Assembly (NCBI RefSeq): GCF_000003605.2
Contig: NW_003106598.1
Span: 134,489 to 144,931 of the forward strand
DNA from: Saccoglossus kowalevskii
Taxonomy: Eukaryota > Hemichordata > Enteropneusta > Harrimaniidae
DNA length: 10,443 bases
Reading direction: 5' to 3'
This document shows, piece after piece, positions 1-7,273 of this stretch (positions are counted from its first letter, which is position 1; every line of letters begins with the position of its first letter). The notes under the pieces were generated by a model. That model searched no databases. It was not told the origin of the DNA and saw nothing but the letters and a program-made list of their open reading frames with translations. The position numbers and the translations under genes were made by a program.

Positions 1-412
1 ATTTACATAACGTGTTCAGTTTATAATGCGAGTGCAACAAAACCAATTGTGACCTCTATCGGAATTACACGAAACACCTAAGAAACCATGGATCCTTCAC
101 GATTGACTTAATCTGTATTCCGCCAATTTGTGCTACACCATGACCAACGACACTGTGTTTCACATACCAATACACTTGGGTGAGAAGGTGGCATATGACA
201 CAATTGCAAAAGTATGTATTTTGACGCATGAAATAAAGTAGTCCCAAAAGCATCACATCAACGTGCATGTCCCAAGCCCACTTAGAAGTGTATAGATTTT
301 ACGCATATATTCAACACAGCAAATAAAGCATTGTCAATCGAAATTACTTGACTTGTATGTGACGAGGAATAATAGTCGCATCAATATAATATCTCTTTTT
401 GTTATTCTGTAG
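1..412 (+). other. Intronic sequence upstream of exon a
   Basis: No coding segment with family similarity is visible before the TGTAG acceptor at 411-412, and the split glycine codon requires an exon further upstream. An open frame on the minus strand here has no recognisable content. Confidence 0.6.
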
Positions 413-495
413 GCTGGCGACCGAGAAGAACCATTGTATTCTGCACATGGGGAGCGGAGGAGTACGGCCTGATTGGATCTAATGAATGGGTCGAA
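413..495 (+). CDS. Exon a: catalytic Glu-Glu exon
   Basis: The acceptor is ...TCTGTAG at 411-412 and the donor GTACGT starts at 496. The first two bases finish a split glycine codon, then 27 codons follow and the exon ends in phase 0. It carries the motif [11 protein letters not shown], whose two glutamates are the catalytic base and a zinc ligand of M28B peptidases. GCPII has Asp where this protein has Gly before the Ala-Glu-Glu; Gly is the NAALADL1-like state (from memory of the family). The exon supplying the first base of the Gly codon is upstream of the window. Confidence 0.93.
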
Positions 496-3400
496 GTACG
501 TAAATTTAGATCAACAAGAAATTTACGTGTTACCTTGTGTATATTGCAAGCCTTCGTAGCATTAAATATTTGATTGTTGAGTCAATGGTAATACCGATGA
601 CGTTGTGGACTTGAACAAATCCTTCATCGAAAGATGGTGTACATTAGAGTATCTCAAGAAACAATCAAACGTATTCGACCACAATTCACCCATGTGACAC
701 AATAATGTCCAACTTTCCTTCCGTTTCAGGAGAATATGAAGAACTTGGTGTCCCGTGGCGTTGCGTACGTAAATGTCGATTCACCTTTGATGGGTAAGAT
801 CTTCTCATACTTTTTTATCCCCATTCTGATTACATAAATTTACGGCATTTGCTTATTGTTTATTTGAATGTTCGGTAATATTGTGTTTTTATGTTTCATG
901 TAGGAGTGCACAGACTATCTGCCGGGGCAACACCTAATCTTAAACAAATTATCTACGCTGCTGCTAAAACGGTAAACATCTTCTTTTTGATTGCATTGGC
1001 GCATGCGTGATACAATTATTTATGATATGGTCGTTTTATATATGTGCAGAAATATATTATATATGTTGTTAGTGACGTCAGAGTTTCGACTTATATTTCG
1101 CGCATATACATCATAGTCACTGTAACTGCCCGTTCACAACATACTACTTCAATCTGCTATTTTTGGAGCAGGGCGTTATAGGGTAACAGGGGGCGCGTCT
1201 GCCTACGGCGACAAGACACATTTGCCGCGGTCGTAAATGTGTAATCTCCGGGTGTAATCCAAGATGGCGTTTTCCCTTTCACTGACCAGTTTTCTTGGCC
1301 ATTTGGTCAGCCATCCTTTTAACACATCCTTGGAAATGATCGTTCGTCGAACCACACGACGAAATTGGTGACTGTCTGTCTGGCATGTAAGTCACAATAT
1401 TGTGTAGTTATATATTTTCGATTGGCCGTTTAATGTTGAACTATTCCCTGTAGATTCCTGATGCCTATCCAGAAGGTAGTCGCAAGACAATGTATGACAC
1501 GTGGACGATGCGAGATAAATCAGCCGGTACTGATGAACCAAGGTGAGTTTTATTCATTTACACACACACACACACACACACATGCATTTTAACCTTAAAA
1601 TGGTCTTTATTGGTCAAGTGATCTTTATTTAAAACGGGAGGGTCGTCACCTGCGTACGCGTGGGAATTGAGTTCCAAGCGACGATAACAACACACGCTAA
1701 AACGCAAAGGCTCATGGGTAGACGCTTGACACGCTATGGCCATCTGACGCATGCGCAGGTGACGACTCCTCCGCTTTAAAGGTTGAATAAATTTTTCAAG
1801 GTATGAGGCATCGATCAACGCACGGGGTAGCACAGTTGCCTTATGACACATATATCGTCTCGCTAGCTTGGACCCATAAATACTGTAGGATAGTCTGTAA
1901 GAATTATACAACAAAAAAGGATATGCACTGTACGTACTTCATTTGAAAATGAAATGCAAATGTTATTTTTGTAATTTTGAAAATAACCATATTGAACTAT
2001 CAAAATATATTGTAGAAATAACCTACAAACTAATGAGGTTTAATTGTTTTGTTTTGTTTTGTTTTGTTTTGTTTTGTTATGTTATGTTGTGTTGTGTTGT
2101 GTTGTGTTGTGTTGTGTTGTGTTGGGTTGTGTTGTGTTGTGTTGTGTTGTGTTACGTTACGTTACGTTACGTTACGTTACGTTATGTTATGTTATGTTAT
2201 GTTATGTTATGTTATGTTATGTTATGTTATACAGGTTTAACTGGAATTGTTTCCGTTCTGTTTTTATCGTTGTTTCAGTGTCAGTGATTTGGGTTCTGGA
2301 AGTGACTATGCGTCTTTTCTGCACCGCATGGGAATGTCCGCCATAGATATGCGCTATCATTGGGATGACGTAAGTGGTTCAGTTTAACATACGTATACAC
2401 GTGCAATCAAGAACAAAATAGTGTGACAGTTCCAAGCACGTGCTGATTGCGTGCGTGTCCGGTGTGCTGCTTTGTTTGTTCTCGCTGCGTTCCCTGTGTT
2501 AGACACTCTGATCAGCAAATTGTATGAAGCACGTGCAATTGAGTAAATTGTATGAAGCACGTGCAATTGAGTAAATTGTATGAAGCACGTGCAATTGAGT
2601 AAATTGTATGAAGCACGTGCAATTGAGTAAATTGTATGAAGCACGTGCAATTGAGTAAATTGTATGAAGCACGTGCAATTGAGTAAATTGAGTTGTCATC
2701 GAAATTAGACATGGAAGTAATTTTCAAAACACGCAGACGATATTCATAGCTTGTATGTATTACATTCGTTCCCAGTGTCGCGGCGTACATCCAACGCACA
2801 CGCTCTTTGTCCATGGTTGTATATGTCGATTTATTTCATTTTTATCTCATTGAATACAGCTATCTTGCAACGTGATTGTGTGATTTTTGTTTCAGACTCA
2901 ATATGATTTCTCAATATACCCAATGTATCACTCGGTATACGAGACTTACCATCTGGTGGAAACGTACTATGACCCAGAATTCAAGTACCTGCAGGCTATG
3001 GCCCGTTTATGGGCTGAAATAGGCAGACGATTAGCAGATTTGTTAATTATACCCATGGACGCACGTGACTATGGAAGCAGAATTAAGACGATGTTTGAAC
3101 ACTTCAAGGATAGTGAAAGCGGACAGAAAATTCGTAACAGAGGATTGTCGATGGGTAAGTAATCTTTGATTGACGATAGGCGCAAGACTGTTGTTATTGG
3201 AGATCTTCGCCAGCCAAAGTCCATTTATTCGCTTTAGTCTCAGCCACAAGGGGACTGTGTCTCAACATTATACCTTGACAGAATTCCAACTCTGCGAAGA
3301 TTAGAAAATTTAGCGCCCTCTGTACACGGTTTTGCAGCGCTTAACGCCCGTGACTTCAAAACCATATATAATAGGCGTTTCATTTTCTAACCGACTTCTA

Positions 3401-5304
3401 GTATGGTAAGAAGTAGCAACAAATTTTCAATTTAGTGTCTATTTTTTGCGCGTATATTTCATTTCACGACGAACGAAGTTTCCCGTCGTCCCTAAATGGC
3501 GTGTAGTCGAAGCGACAGGAATTCTATGAAAAACCAGCCTAGAAAGGATTTCATGTGTTTCATCTGCCGAGAAAAATGAAAATAAGCAAGATAAACTCTC
3601 CAAAATGGTGATATAAAACCAATGTTCGCTAGTTTCAGTTGTTAGTTGACGATACAGTGCTTAATGACACCAGTGATAGGGTGGACTCGACATTTTTAAT
3701 CTTGCATATGATAATTATTTTTTGAAATGAATGTGAAAAAAATCTCTGATTCAGAGTCATAGATATAACACGCTAAATCTCGCAAGATCATAACGTCGTC
3801 GAATTTATATAACATTATTATTATATCAAAGATATATGAGATATGGAAATTAATAATATGTGAAATTATAGGTTATATGGTGGTGATTAGTTGCCAAGTA
3901 TGCCACTTAATCTATCACGGGTGCGTCATTATGGGTTATTGTTATTTGTGGTTATTTTGATGGCAGTTTGAACTGAATCAAAAAATGTTGACGGGAGATT
4001 CGTGTGTCATTGTTTACAAACAAGCATCTACCCACCAGTCTTTCGTTTTTAGCATGTGTAGTTGTTTTTATCGTCGTCTGGGACTCAATTCCCGCTTTAA
4101 ACTTGTCCCTTGGCAAACATGCTATGCATTTTTTCGGAGATAATTCTCCATGATTTTGTATAGTGGAAACAAATTATCACACACTGGACACTCGCTAGAT
4201 TTTACCATTGTTTGAATTTCACCATTGTTCGGTGATCCATTGGCGTTAACCCATGTTATTCATGGAAGCATGAAGAATGTACCTCGCGATTTATCGCGAT
4301 TTCTTTATTTAGCTAGAAAACAAATACACACTAATCTAATGGAACATTTGTGTGTGGCTTTTACAGACTCATCATTTATAAACATGTAAATATCTATGTT
4401 TGCCATCCATCTTTATTTAATTAAAAGCAAAAATATGCATCTTTACACGTTTTAACCATAATAGACAGATTCGAAGATGCAGTGGATACATTCAATGAAG
4501 CCACACAGTCATTCCACAACGAAGTTACTGATGTGAACAAACAAGAGTGAGTTTATTTCAAATTTTATTAAATCAAAAATCTGTTTTGTTAAATTTTACA
4601 TCGTTATCCGCGAAACAGATCACATGTATCTTGAATAGCAAGTATTCAAGTATTTAATGTATGTATTTATGCCGAATTGTGTATGTAATTATATGACAGT
4701 CCAATGGAGATTCGGAGGATAAATGACAAACTTATGATGCTGGAACGAGGATTTATTGACCCCCTAGGATTGCCTGGCAGAGTACTGACGAGGTAAGAGG
4801 TTCGTTATTTGTTTATAAACTTAGCATGGACATTCAGCAGTATGTTATTCACAAATCAACGTTGTCTCGTCTCAACGTTGTTATTGATTTCCCTGCATTG
4901 TTGTCATTACTGGTAAATGTATGACAAGGTGTTTTTTTCTCGAACGCTCCCCTAATTTTCTCAAAATAAATTGAATCATGGACGTTATTAGGTCACTTGG
5001 GCAGTCATAATCACTCCTTTTTCACTTTTTGAATCGCATATTTGCTAACTAAACTATCACGTTTTATCATTTCTCCACCAACCAACCAAGGCATGTGATA
5101 TTTGCACCGAGTAGCAAGGACATGTACGCCAGCGCTGGTTTTCCCGGTCTGGTTGATGCTATGTTCGACATTGACAACTCCAGCGATCCGACGAAACAAT
5201 GGAGGGAAGTTGAGCGAGAGATCGCCGTGATTACTCATCATTTATATTCAGCGGCAACCACGCTTACAGATGAGATAACCTCACTCACAAGAACAGAGCT
5301 CTAA
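413..5304 (+). CDS. 3' part of an M28B zinc metallopeptidase (GCPII/NAALAD-like), nine exons, 5' end outside window
   Basis: The joined exons are 413-495, 730-793, 904-971, 1454-1542, 2279-2369, 2896-3154, 4465-4546, 4700-4792 and 5091-5304. They read in one frame for 346 residues plus a split first codon and end at TAA 5302-5304. Spacing matches human GCPII from about residue 410 to its C-terminus (about 341 residues), covering the end of the protease domain and the helical dimerisation domain. Visible active-site equivalents are general base Glu424 (457-459), zinc ligands Glu425 (460-462), Asp453 (778-780) and His553 (2929-2931), and Tyr552 just before that His. Family members are usually type II membrane ectopeptidases releasing C-terminal residues, or aminopeptidases in the NAALADL1 branch. 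The N-terminal anchor and the His377/Asp387 ligands would lie upstream. Substrate-pocket residues differ from GCPII (see findings), so I give the family but no symbol. NAALADL1-like is my best guess, partly from the Trp-Gly-Ala-Glu-Glu motif. Confidence 0.93.
730..793 (+). CDS. Exon b: zinc-ligand Asp exon
   Basis: The acceptor is CCGTTTCAG and the donor GTAAGA starts at 794. There are 21 codons plus one base (phase 1). It encodes the buried strand ending in VNVDSPLM; the Asp at 778-780 is the equivalent of zinc ligand Asp453. The residue at the GCPII Glu457 position is Met. Confidence 0.93.
904..971 (+). CDS. Exon c: post-Asp453 loop and helix
   Basis: The acceptor is TTTCATGTAG and the donor GTAAAC starts at 972. 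Two bases complete a Gly codon, then 22 codons follow (phase 0). The loop reads [11 protein letters not shown]. Thr-Pro aligns with Thr467-Pro468 of GCPII at exact spacing, which places Ser where GCPII has Arg463 and Gly where it has Asp465. This SAxATP style resembles plant AMP1 and other general M28B members more than GCPII. Confidence 0.9.
1216..1242. repeat. Short hairpin in intron 3
   Basis: ACACATTT at 1216-1223 faces AAATGTGT at 1235-1242 across an 11-base GC-rich loop. It sits in a locally GC-rich part of an AT-rich intron. It may be part of an old repeat insertion (about 1130-1400) whose ends I cannot define. Confidence 0.4.
1454..1542 (+). CDS. Exon d: protease-domain surface exon
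   Basis: The acceptor is CCCTGTAG at 1452-1453 and the donor GTGAGT starts at 1543. There are 29 codons plus two bases. The reading [17 protein letters not shown] matches the family segment in which a Tyr-x-x-Trp follows a Gly-rich turn (Leu-Tyr-Glu-Ser-Trp in GCPII). The final AG joins the T at 2279 to make Ser. Confidence 0.9.
1560..1582. repeat. (AC)n microsatellite
   Basis: Uninterrupted AC dinucleotides, 23 bases, 17 bases into intron 4. Confidence 0.95.
1629..1779. mobile_element. TTAA-flanked MITE-like element with about 29-bp terminal inverted repeats
   Basis: TTAA occurs at 1629-1632 and 1776-1779, directly bounding an inverted repeat. The left arm, from AACGGGAGGGTCGTCACCTG, matches the reverse complement of the right arm, AGCGGAGGAGTCGTCACCTG, continuing to GCGT, with about six mismatches in 29. 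The 143-base interior encodes nothing plausible. A TTAA target duplication is the piggyBac superfamily signature, so a non-autonomous piggyBac-type MITE is the best inference. The terminal bases are not the usual CCC of that group, so the superfamily is uncertain. A diverged partial copy lies at 4021-4100. Confidence 0.6.
2046..2230. repeat. Blockwise pentanucleotide array, 37 units of GTTNN
   Basis: In order: GTTTT x6 (2046-2075), GTTAT x2 (2076-2085), GTTGT x13 with one GTTGG at 2121-2125 (2086-2150), GTTAC x6 (2151-2180) and GTTAT x10 (2181-2230). The five-base phase never breaks across 185 bases. Only the last two positions vary, and they vary in blocks. It lies in intron 4, ending 48 bases before exon e. 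Confidence 0.98.
2279..2369 (+). CDS. Exon e: Gly-Ser-Gly loop and substrate-patch exon
   Basis: The acceptor is TTGTTTCAG at 2277-2278 and the donor GTAAGT starts at 2370. One base completes Ser, then 30 codons follow (phase 0). It encodes [15 protein letters not shown] and a DMRY motif. By exact spacing to His553, the Ser of GSGSD (2301-2303) replaces Asn519, the Asp (2346-2348) replaces Arg534, and the Arg (2352-2354) keeps Arg536. The acceptor lies only 48 bases after a long pentanucleotide repeat in the preceding intron. Confidence 0.92.
2517..2695. repeat. 28-bp minisatellite, six perfect copies plus a partial
   Basis: Units start at 2517, 2545, 2573, 2601, 2629 and 2657. A seventh at 2685 breaks off after about 8 bases. 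Copies are identical, indicating recent expansion or homogenisation. Each holds the perfect palindrome GCACGTGC (unit positions 13-20), an E-box core CACGTG. It lies inside intron 5. There are no unique spacers, so it is not a CRISPR-type array. Confidence 0.97.
2896..3154 (+). CDS. Exon f: zinc-ligand His exon and start of dimerisation domain
   Basis: The acceptor is TTGTTTCAG and the donor GTAAGT starts at 3155. It has 86 codons plus one base and is the longest exon here. [15 protein letters not shown] is nearly identical to the GCPII segment around Tyr552-His553, with His at 2929-2931. The following YYDPEFKY and the helix ending in [12 protein letters not shown] match the junction from protease domain into the helical C-terminal domain. 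Confidence 0.95.
3301..3390. repeat. Foldback (imperfect inverted repeat), 90 bases
   Basis: TTAGAAAAT at 3301-3309 pairs with 3382-3390, CGCC at 3314-3317 with GGCG at 3374-3377, and GGTTTTG at 3328-3334 with CAAAACC at 3357-3363. The three stems are in nested order. It is probably a worn short inverted-repeat element in intron 6. Confidence 0.45.
4021..4100 (+). mobile_element. Diverged second copy of the TTAA-type MITE
   Basis: Positions 4021-4093 align with the reverse complement of 1662-1728 at roughly 80% identity with a few small gaps; shared words include CTCAATTCCC and ATCGTCG. The sequence then jumps to GCTTTAA (TTAA at 4097-4100), skipping the internal part of the terminal repeat seen in the first copy. 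It is inverted relative to that copy and lies in intron 6. Confidence 0.6.
4465..4546 (+). CDS. Exon g: helical-domain exon
   Basis: Two AGs compete at 4463-4464 and 4467-4468. Only the first keeps the family frame, giving a split Asp and then [20 protein letters not shown]. The donor GTGAGT starts at 4547. There are 26 codons plus two split bases at each end. It corresponds to the GCPII helix starting near Phe-Asp-Ser-Leu. Use of the second AG would shift the frame, so it is rejected. Confidence 0.85.
4700..4792 (+). CDS. Exon h: [12 protein letters not shown] exon
   Basis: The acceptor is ATATGACAG and the donor GTAAGA starts at 4793. There are 30 codons with split codons at both ends. [20 protein letters not shown] is close to the highly conserved M28B C-terminal block (Asn-Asp-x-Leu-Met-x-Leu-Glu-Arg). 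Confidence 0.95.
5091..5304 (+). CDS. Exon i: terminal coding exon with stop
   Basis: The acceptor is AACCAAG, an AAG-type site weaker than CAG or TAG, but it is the one that continues the frame: the split Arg codon leads into [12 protein letters not shown]. There are 70 codons, then TAA at 5302-5304. The SFPG-like [14 protein letters not shown] and the final amphipathic helix match the GCPII C-terminus. By alignment, Met (5122-5124) replaces Lys699 while Tyr700 is kept. GTG at 5095 is simply an internal Val codon. Confidence 0.93.
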
Positions 5305-5895
5305 ACAGTATTTTTATAGTCTTATTTTCCGTAAGCTAATGCTACGTAGTTGTACTTTTATACCCGATAGCCTCGCTCTGGTGCCATAACATATAATATG
5401 GCATTCCCATTATGTGTTTCATGTGTCATTATTATAGTGTTCTATTGTTTGTTTGTTTTTAGTTGCTTTTTTTAAGTTATAGTTAAGATGATTTTGGTGT
5501 CTGACTAATAATTAGTTAATTTTAGTTTATTAGGAAATCATTTTTTAAATGAAGAGCAATTATGTGATCGTTGTCATGTAGATTATTTTAAAAATTGTAA
5601 AAAGTGTTTTGAGAGTGGAAATAACAGACACAAAATGCAATATTTGTGTTATAAGTGATTACTCTTTATGCGATGACGCTGTGTGCTAATTGATTTTTAT
5701 TTTTCAGTTTCATGTCTGTCCATTAGTTTTTGTGTCGGTGCCTTTAAAGCGAGACATACGTTCACGTAAGACATGTCATGTGTAATGTGAAAAGTTACTA
5801 AGTCACGTGGTTTATTTTTTTGTTTTCATTTTTGCGAATCATGTTATTAAAAACTATGATCGAATTAAATAATATAAAATGCAATGCAATTTGTT
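5305..5895 (+). other. Probable 3' UTR of the peptidase gene
   Basis: This is AT-rich sequence after the stop with no coding signal. No AATAAA is visible. The nearest candidate poly(A) signals are ATTAAA at 5846-5851 and 5864-5869, followed by a T-rich stretch near 5891-5907. The 3' end is therefore a guess. A 7-bp stem-loop lies at 5382-5403. Confidence 0.45.
5864..5869 (+). terminator. Candidate poly(A) signal ATTAAA
   Basis: This is a common variant hexamer about 560 bases after the stop, followed 20-40 bases later by a T-rich stretch as expected for a downstream element. A second ATTAAA at 5846-5851 is an equal alternative. Confidence 0.3.
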
Positions 5896-5953
5896 TTATT
5901 TTTAATTACGCCACGTTGCTATAGGGACTCCAATGAAAGGCATATTCGCCCTG

Positions 5954-5990
5954 TGTAAACGTTCTATGCGTTGTTTATTACACGTTTACA
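5954..5990. repeat. 9-bp inverted repeat
   Basis: TGTAAACGT at 5954-5962 faces ACGTTTACA at 5982-5990 across a 19-base loop. It lies inside a 67-codon open frame (5933-6136, ATG to TAA) that I do not recognise and do not call as a gene. Confidence 0.4.
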
Positions 5991-6268
5991 TACTACGTCA
6001 ATCAATTTATATATGTTCCTGTCAACCTTTTTCTCATTCACTGAACGAAGGAGAGATTCTTTTTCACTTCACTAGAGACCTGGCAAATAAAGTATTACTC
6101 TGGCCGAAACAAATCCTTGGTCAACAGCCTAAATAATTCAAATTATATGTTTTTATTTGTAGCATTATTCATGGTGAATTCTCAGAATATTTAAAACCGA
6201 ATGTTACCCTGCACGTGCAAATACGCTGTCTCAGGTCATCGGAAAGTGCTCCATTAAAACATAGATAG

Positions 6269-6912
6269 TTTGGTATTCGGCTTCTCCACTCTAGAGAATG
6301 ATTAACACAATCTCTAAGGGTCCTGGGGTTGTTGTAACATATATTGATGATGTAGTAGTATACAGTATTTTTTGGGTGCATCACAAACCCAGGTACGGGC
6401 TCTCTTTGATTCTGTGATGGTTTGGAAGAAGAATGTCTGAGTGAGTTTGCACAAACTCAGGTTGTATATTTAGAAGTTAATTCATGGAGGCAAAGGTTTT
6501 ATCCATGGTTCCTTTCCCCTCTCCTGAATCTAGGAGTAGTTTGATGCTTTCCTTGGGAGTGGTTGAATTCAACACAAACTTTTCAACTATTGATGATTTT
6601 CAAGCACCATTCCAGATTGGTTCTTCGGGCTCCTAAATGTAATAGGTCCTTTAAATTAGCTGATGATGCTAGTGATGTAGCAATAGGAATGGTCTTATTA
6701 CAAGAAGACCATCTTGGTATGGATCACCCCGATTCTAAAAAAGTTAAATACTTTAAGCATCAGAAATAATATTCAACTATAGAAAAGGTAGAATCGGCTC
6801 ATACTGATTGGTCATAATTGATTCTTAGATTAAGTTTAATTCTTCAGGAATACGACGTAGATATTAAATGTAATGATAATATGATTGCGGATATGTTATC
6901 CAGAGAAAATGT
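6269..6912 (+). pseudogene. Fossil Ty3/Gypsy-type reverse transcriptase/RNase H fragment
   Basis: Degraded pol pieces appear in the expected order but in changing frames. They are a possible RT block near 6269-6280; the YIDD catalytic box at 6340-6351 in a frame opened after a TAG at 6292-6294; the downstream RT helix near 6390-6416 in a second frame; the VVYL segment near 6461-6472 in a third; the RT-to-RNase H connection about 6490-6600; the RNase H start with a DASD motif about 6620-6770; and the QEYDVDI to ADMLSR segment about 6845-6905. Several frameshifts and stops, plus loss of roughly 35 codons in mid RNase H, make it non-functional. No gag, protease or integrase was recognised. Confidence 0.85.
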
Positions 6913-6919
6913 GTCAAGA

Positions 6920-6978
6920 TTCTTCTATAGAAGTTTATTCTTCTTTAGAAGTTTATTTTTTTTCTATAGAGATTTATT
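6920..6978. repeat. Short imperfect tandem repeat (about 20 bp, three units)
   Basis: Three successive T-rich units share the pattern TTCTnTAGAAGTTTATT, the third ending GAGATTTATT. They lie immediately after the RNase H fossil and probably arose by slippage. Confidence 0.6.
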
Positions 6979-7042
6979 ACTATTTGTGTTTTATCTAATA
7001 ATTTAAAAGTTGAGTGTAAATAACGATTTAGACGACCACTGA

Positions 7043-7273
7043 ATGCGTGTACTGTGCATGTCAATCCAGTATAAGCACTTGCATCAACTCAAAAACAAAA
7101 TAGTAGCTTTAGGCACACACTCAAGCAAATTAGAAGGAGATATATCCGAGATTTTGACTCAAAGATTTGTACGAGGATACAAATTAATAAATCAAGTGAT
7201 TATAAGGGCAATCCTAGCAGAACGAATCGCAAATATATGTAATGTCCTTAGCAACAATTACACATGTGGTTAG
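7043..7273 (+). other. Unassigned 76-codon open frame
   Basis: ATG to TAG, with a mixed hydrophilic composition and a helical-looking second half (LINQVIIRAILAERI). I do not recognise it. It lies about 130 bases after the retrotransposon fossil, so it could be a remnant of that element or chance. No promoter, splice context or poly(A) signal supports expression. Confidence 0.15.

Noticed and set aside
1558-1914. 118-codon minus-strand open frame
   Set aside because: It spans the CA microsatellite and the MITE inside intron 4 of the opposite-strand gene and has no recognisable domain.
1943-2346. Three overlapping plus-strand open frames rich in Cys, Val, Leu and Tyr
   Set aside because: They exist only because the pentanucleotide array lacks stop codons in these frames; the low-complexity peptides follow the repeat period and overlap the true exon e in the wrong frame.
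2517-2695. CRISPR array
   Set aside because: The identical 28-bp units abut directly with no spacers, and the host is an intron-bearing eukaryote.
2384-2814. Minus-strand open frames with a repeating [20 protein letters not shown]-type peptide
   Set aside because: This is a translation of the 28-bp minisatellite: 28 is not a multiple of 3, so all frames cycle through the same words. There is no initiation or family support.
4465-4468. Alternative acceptor ACAG at 4467-4468 for exon g
   Set aside because: It would shift the frame and lose the family-like RFEDAVDTF reading; the TAG at 4463-4464 keeps it.
5011-5241. Minus-strand open frame opposite the terminal exon
   Set aside because: It is a shadow of exon i, which has clear M28B similarity on the plus strand.
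6169-6384. Minus-strand open frame opposite the reverse transcriptase fossil
   Set aside because: The plus strand carries the YIDD motif in this span; the minus-strand peptide has no family resemblance.
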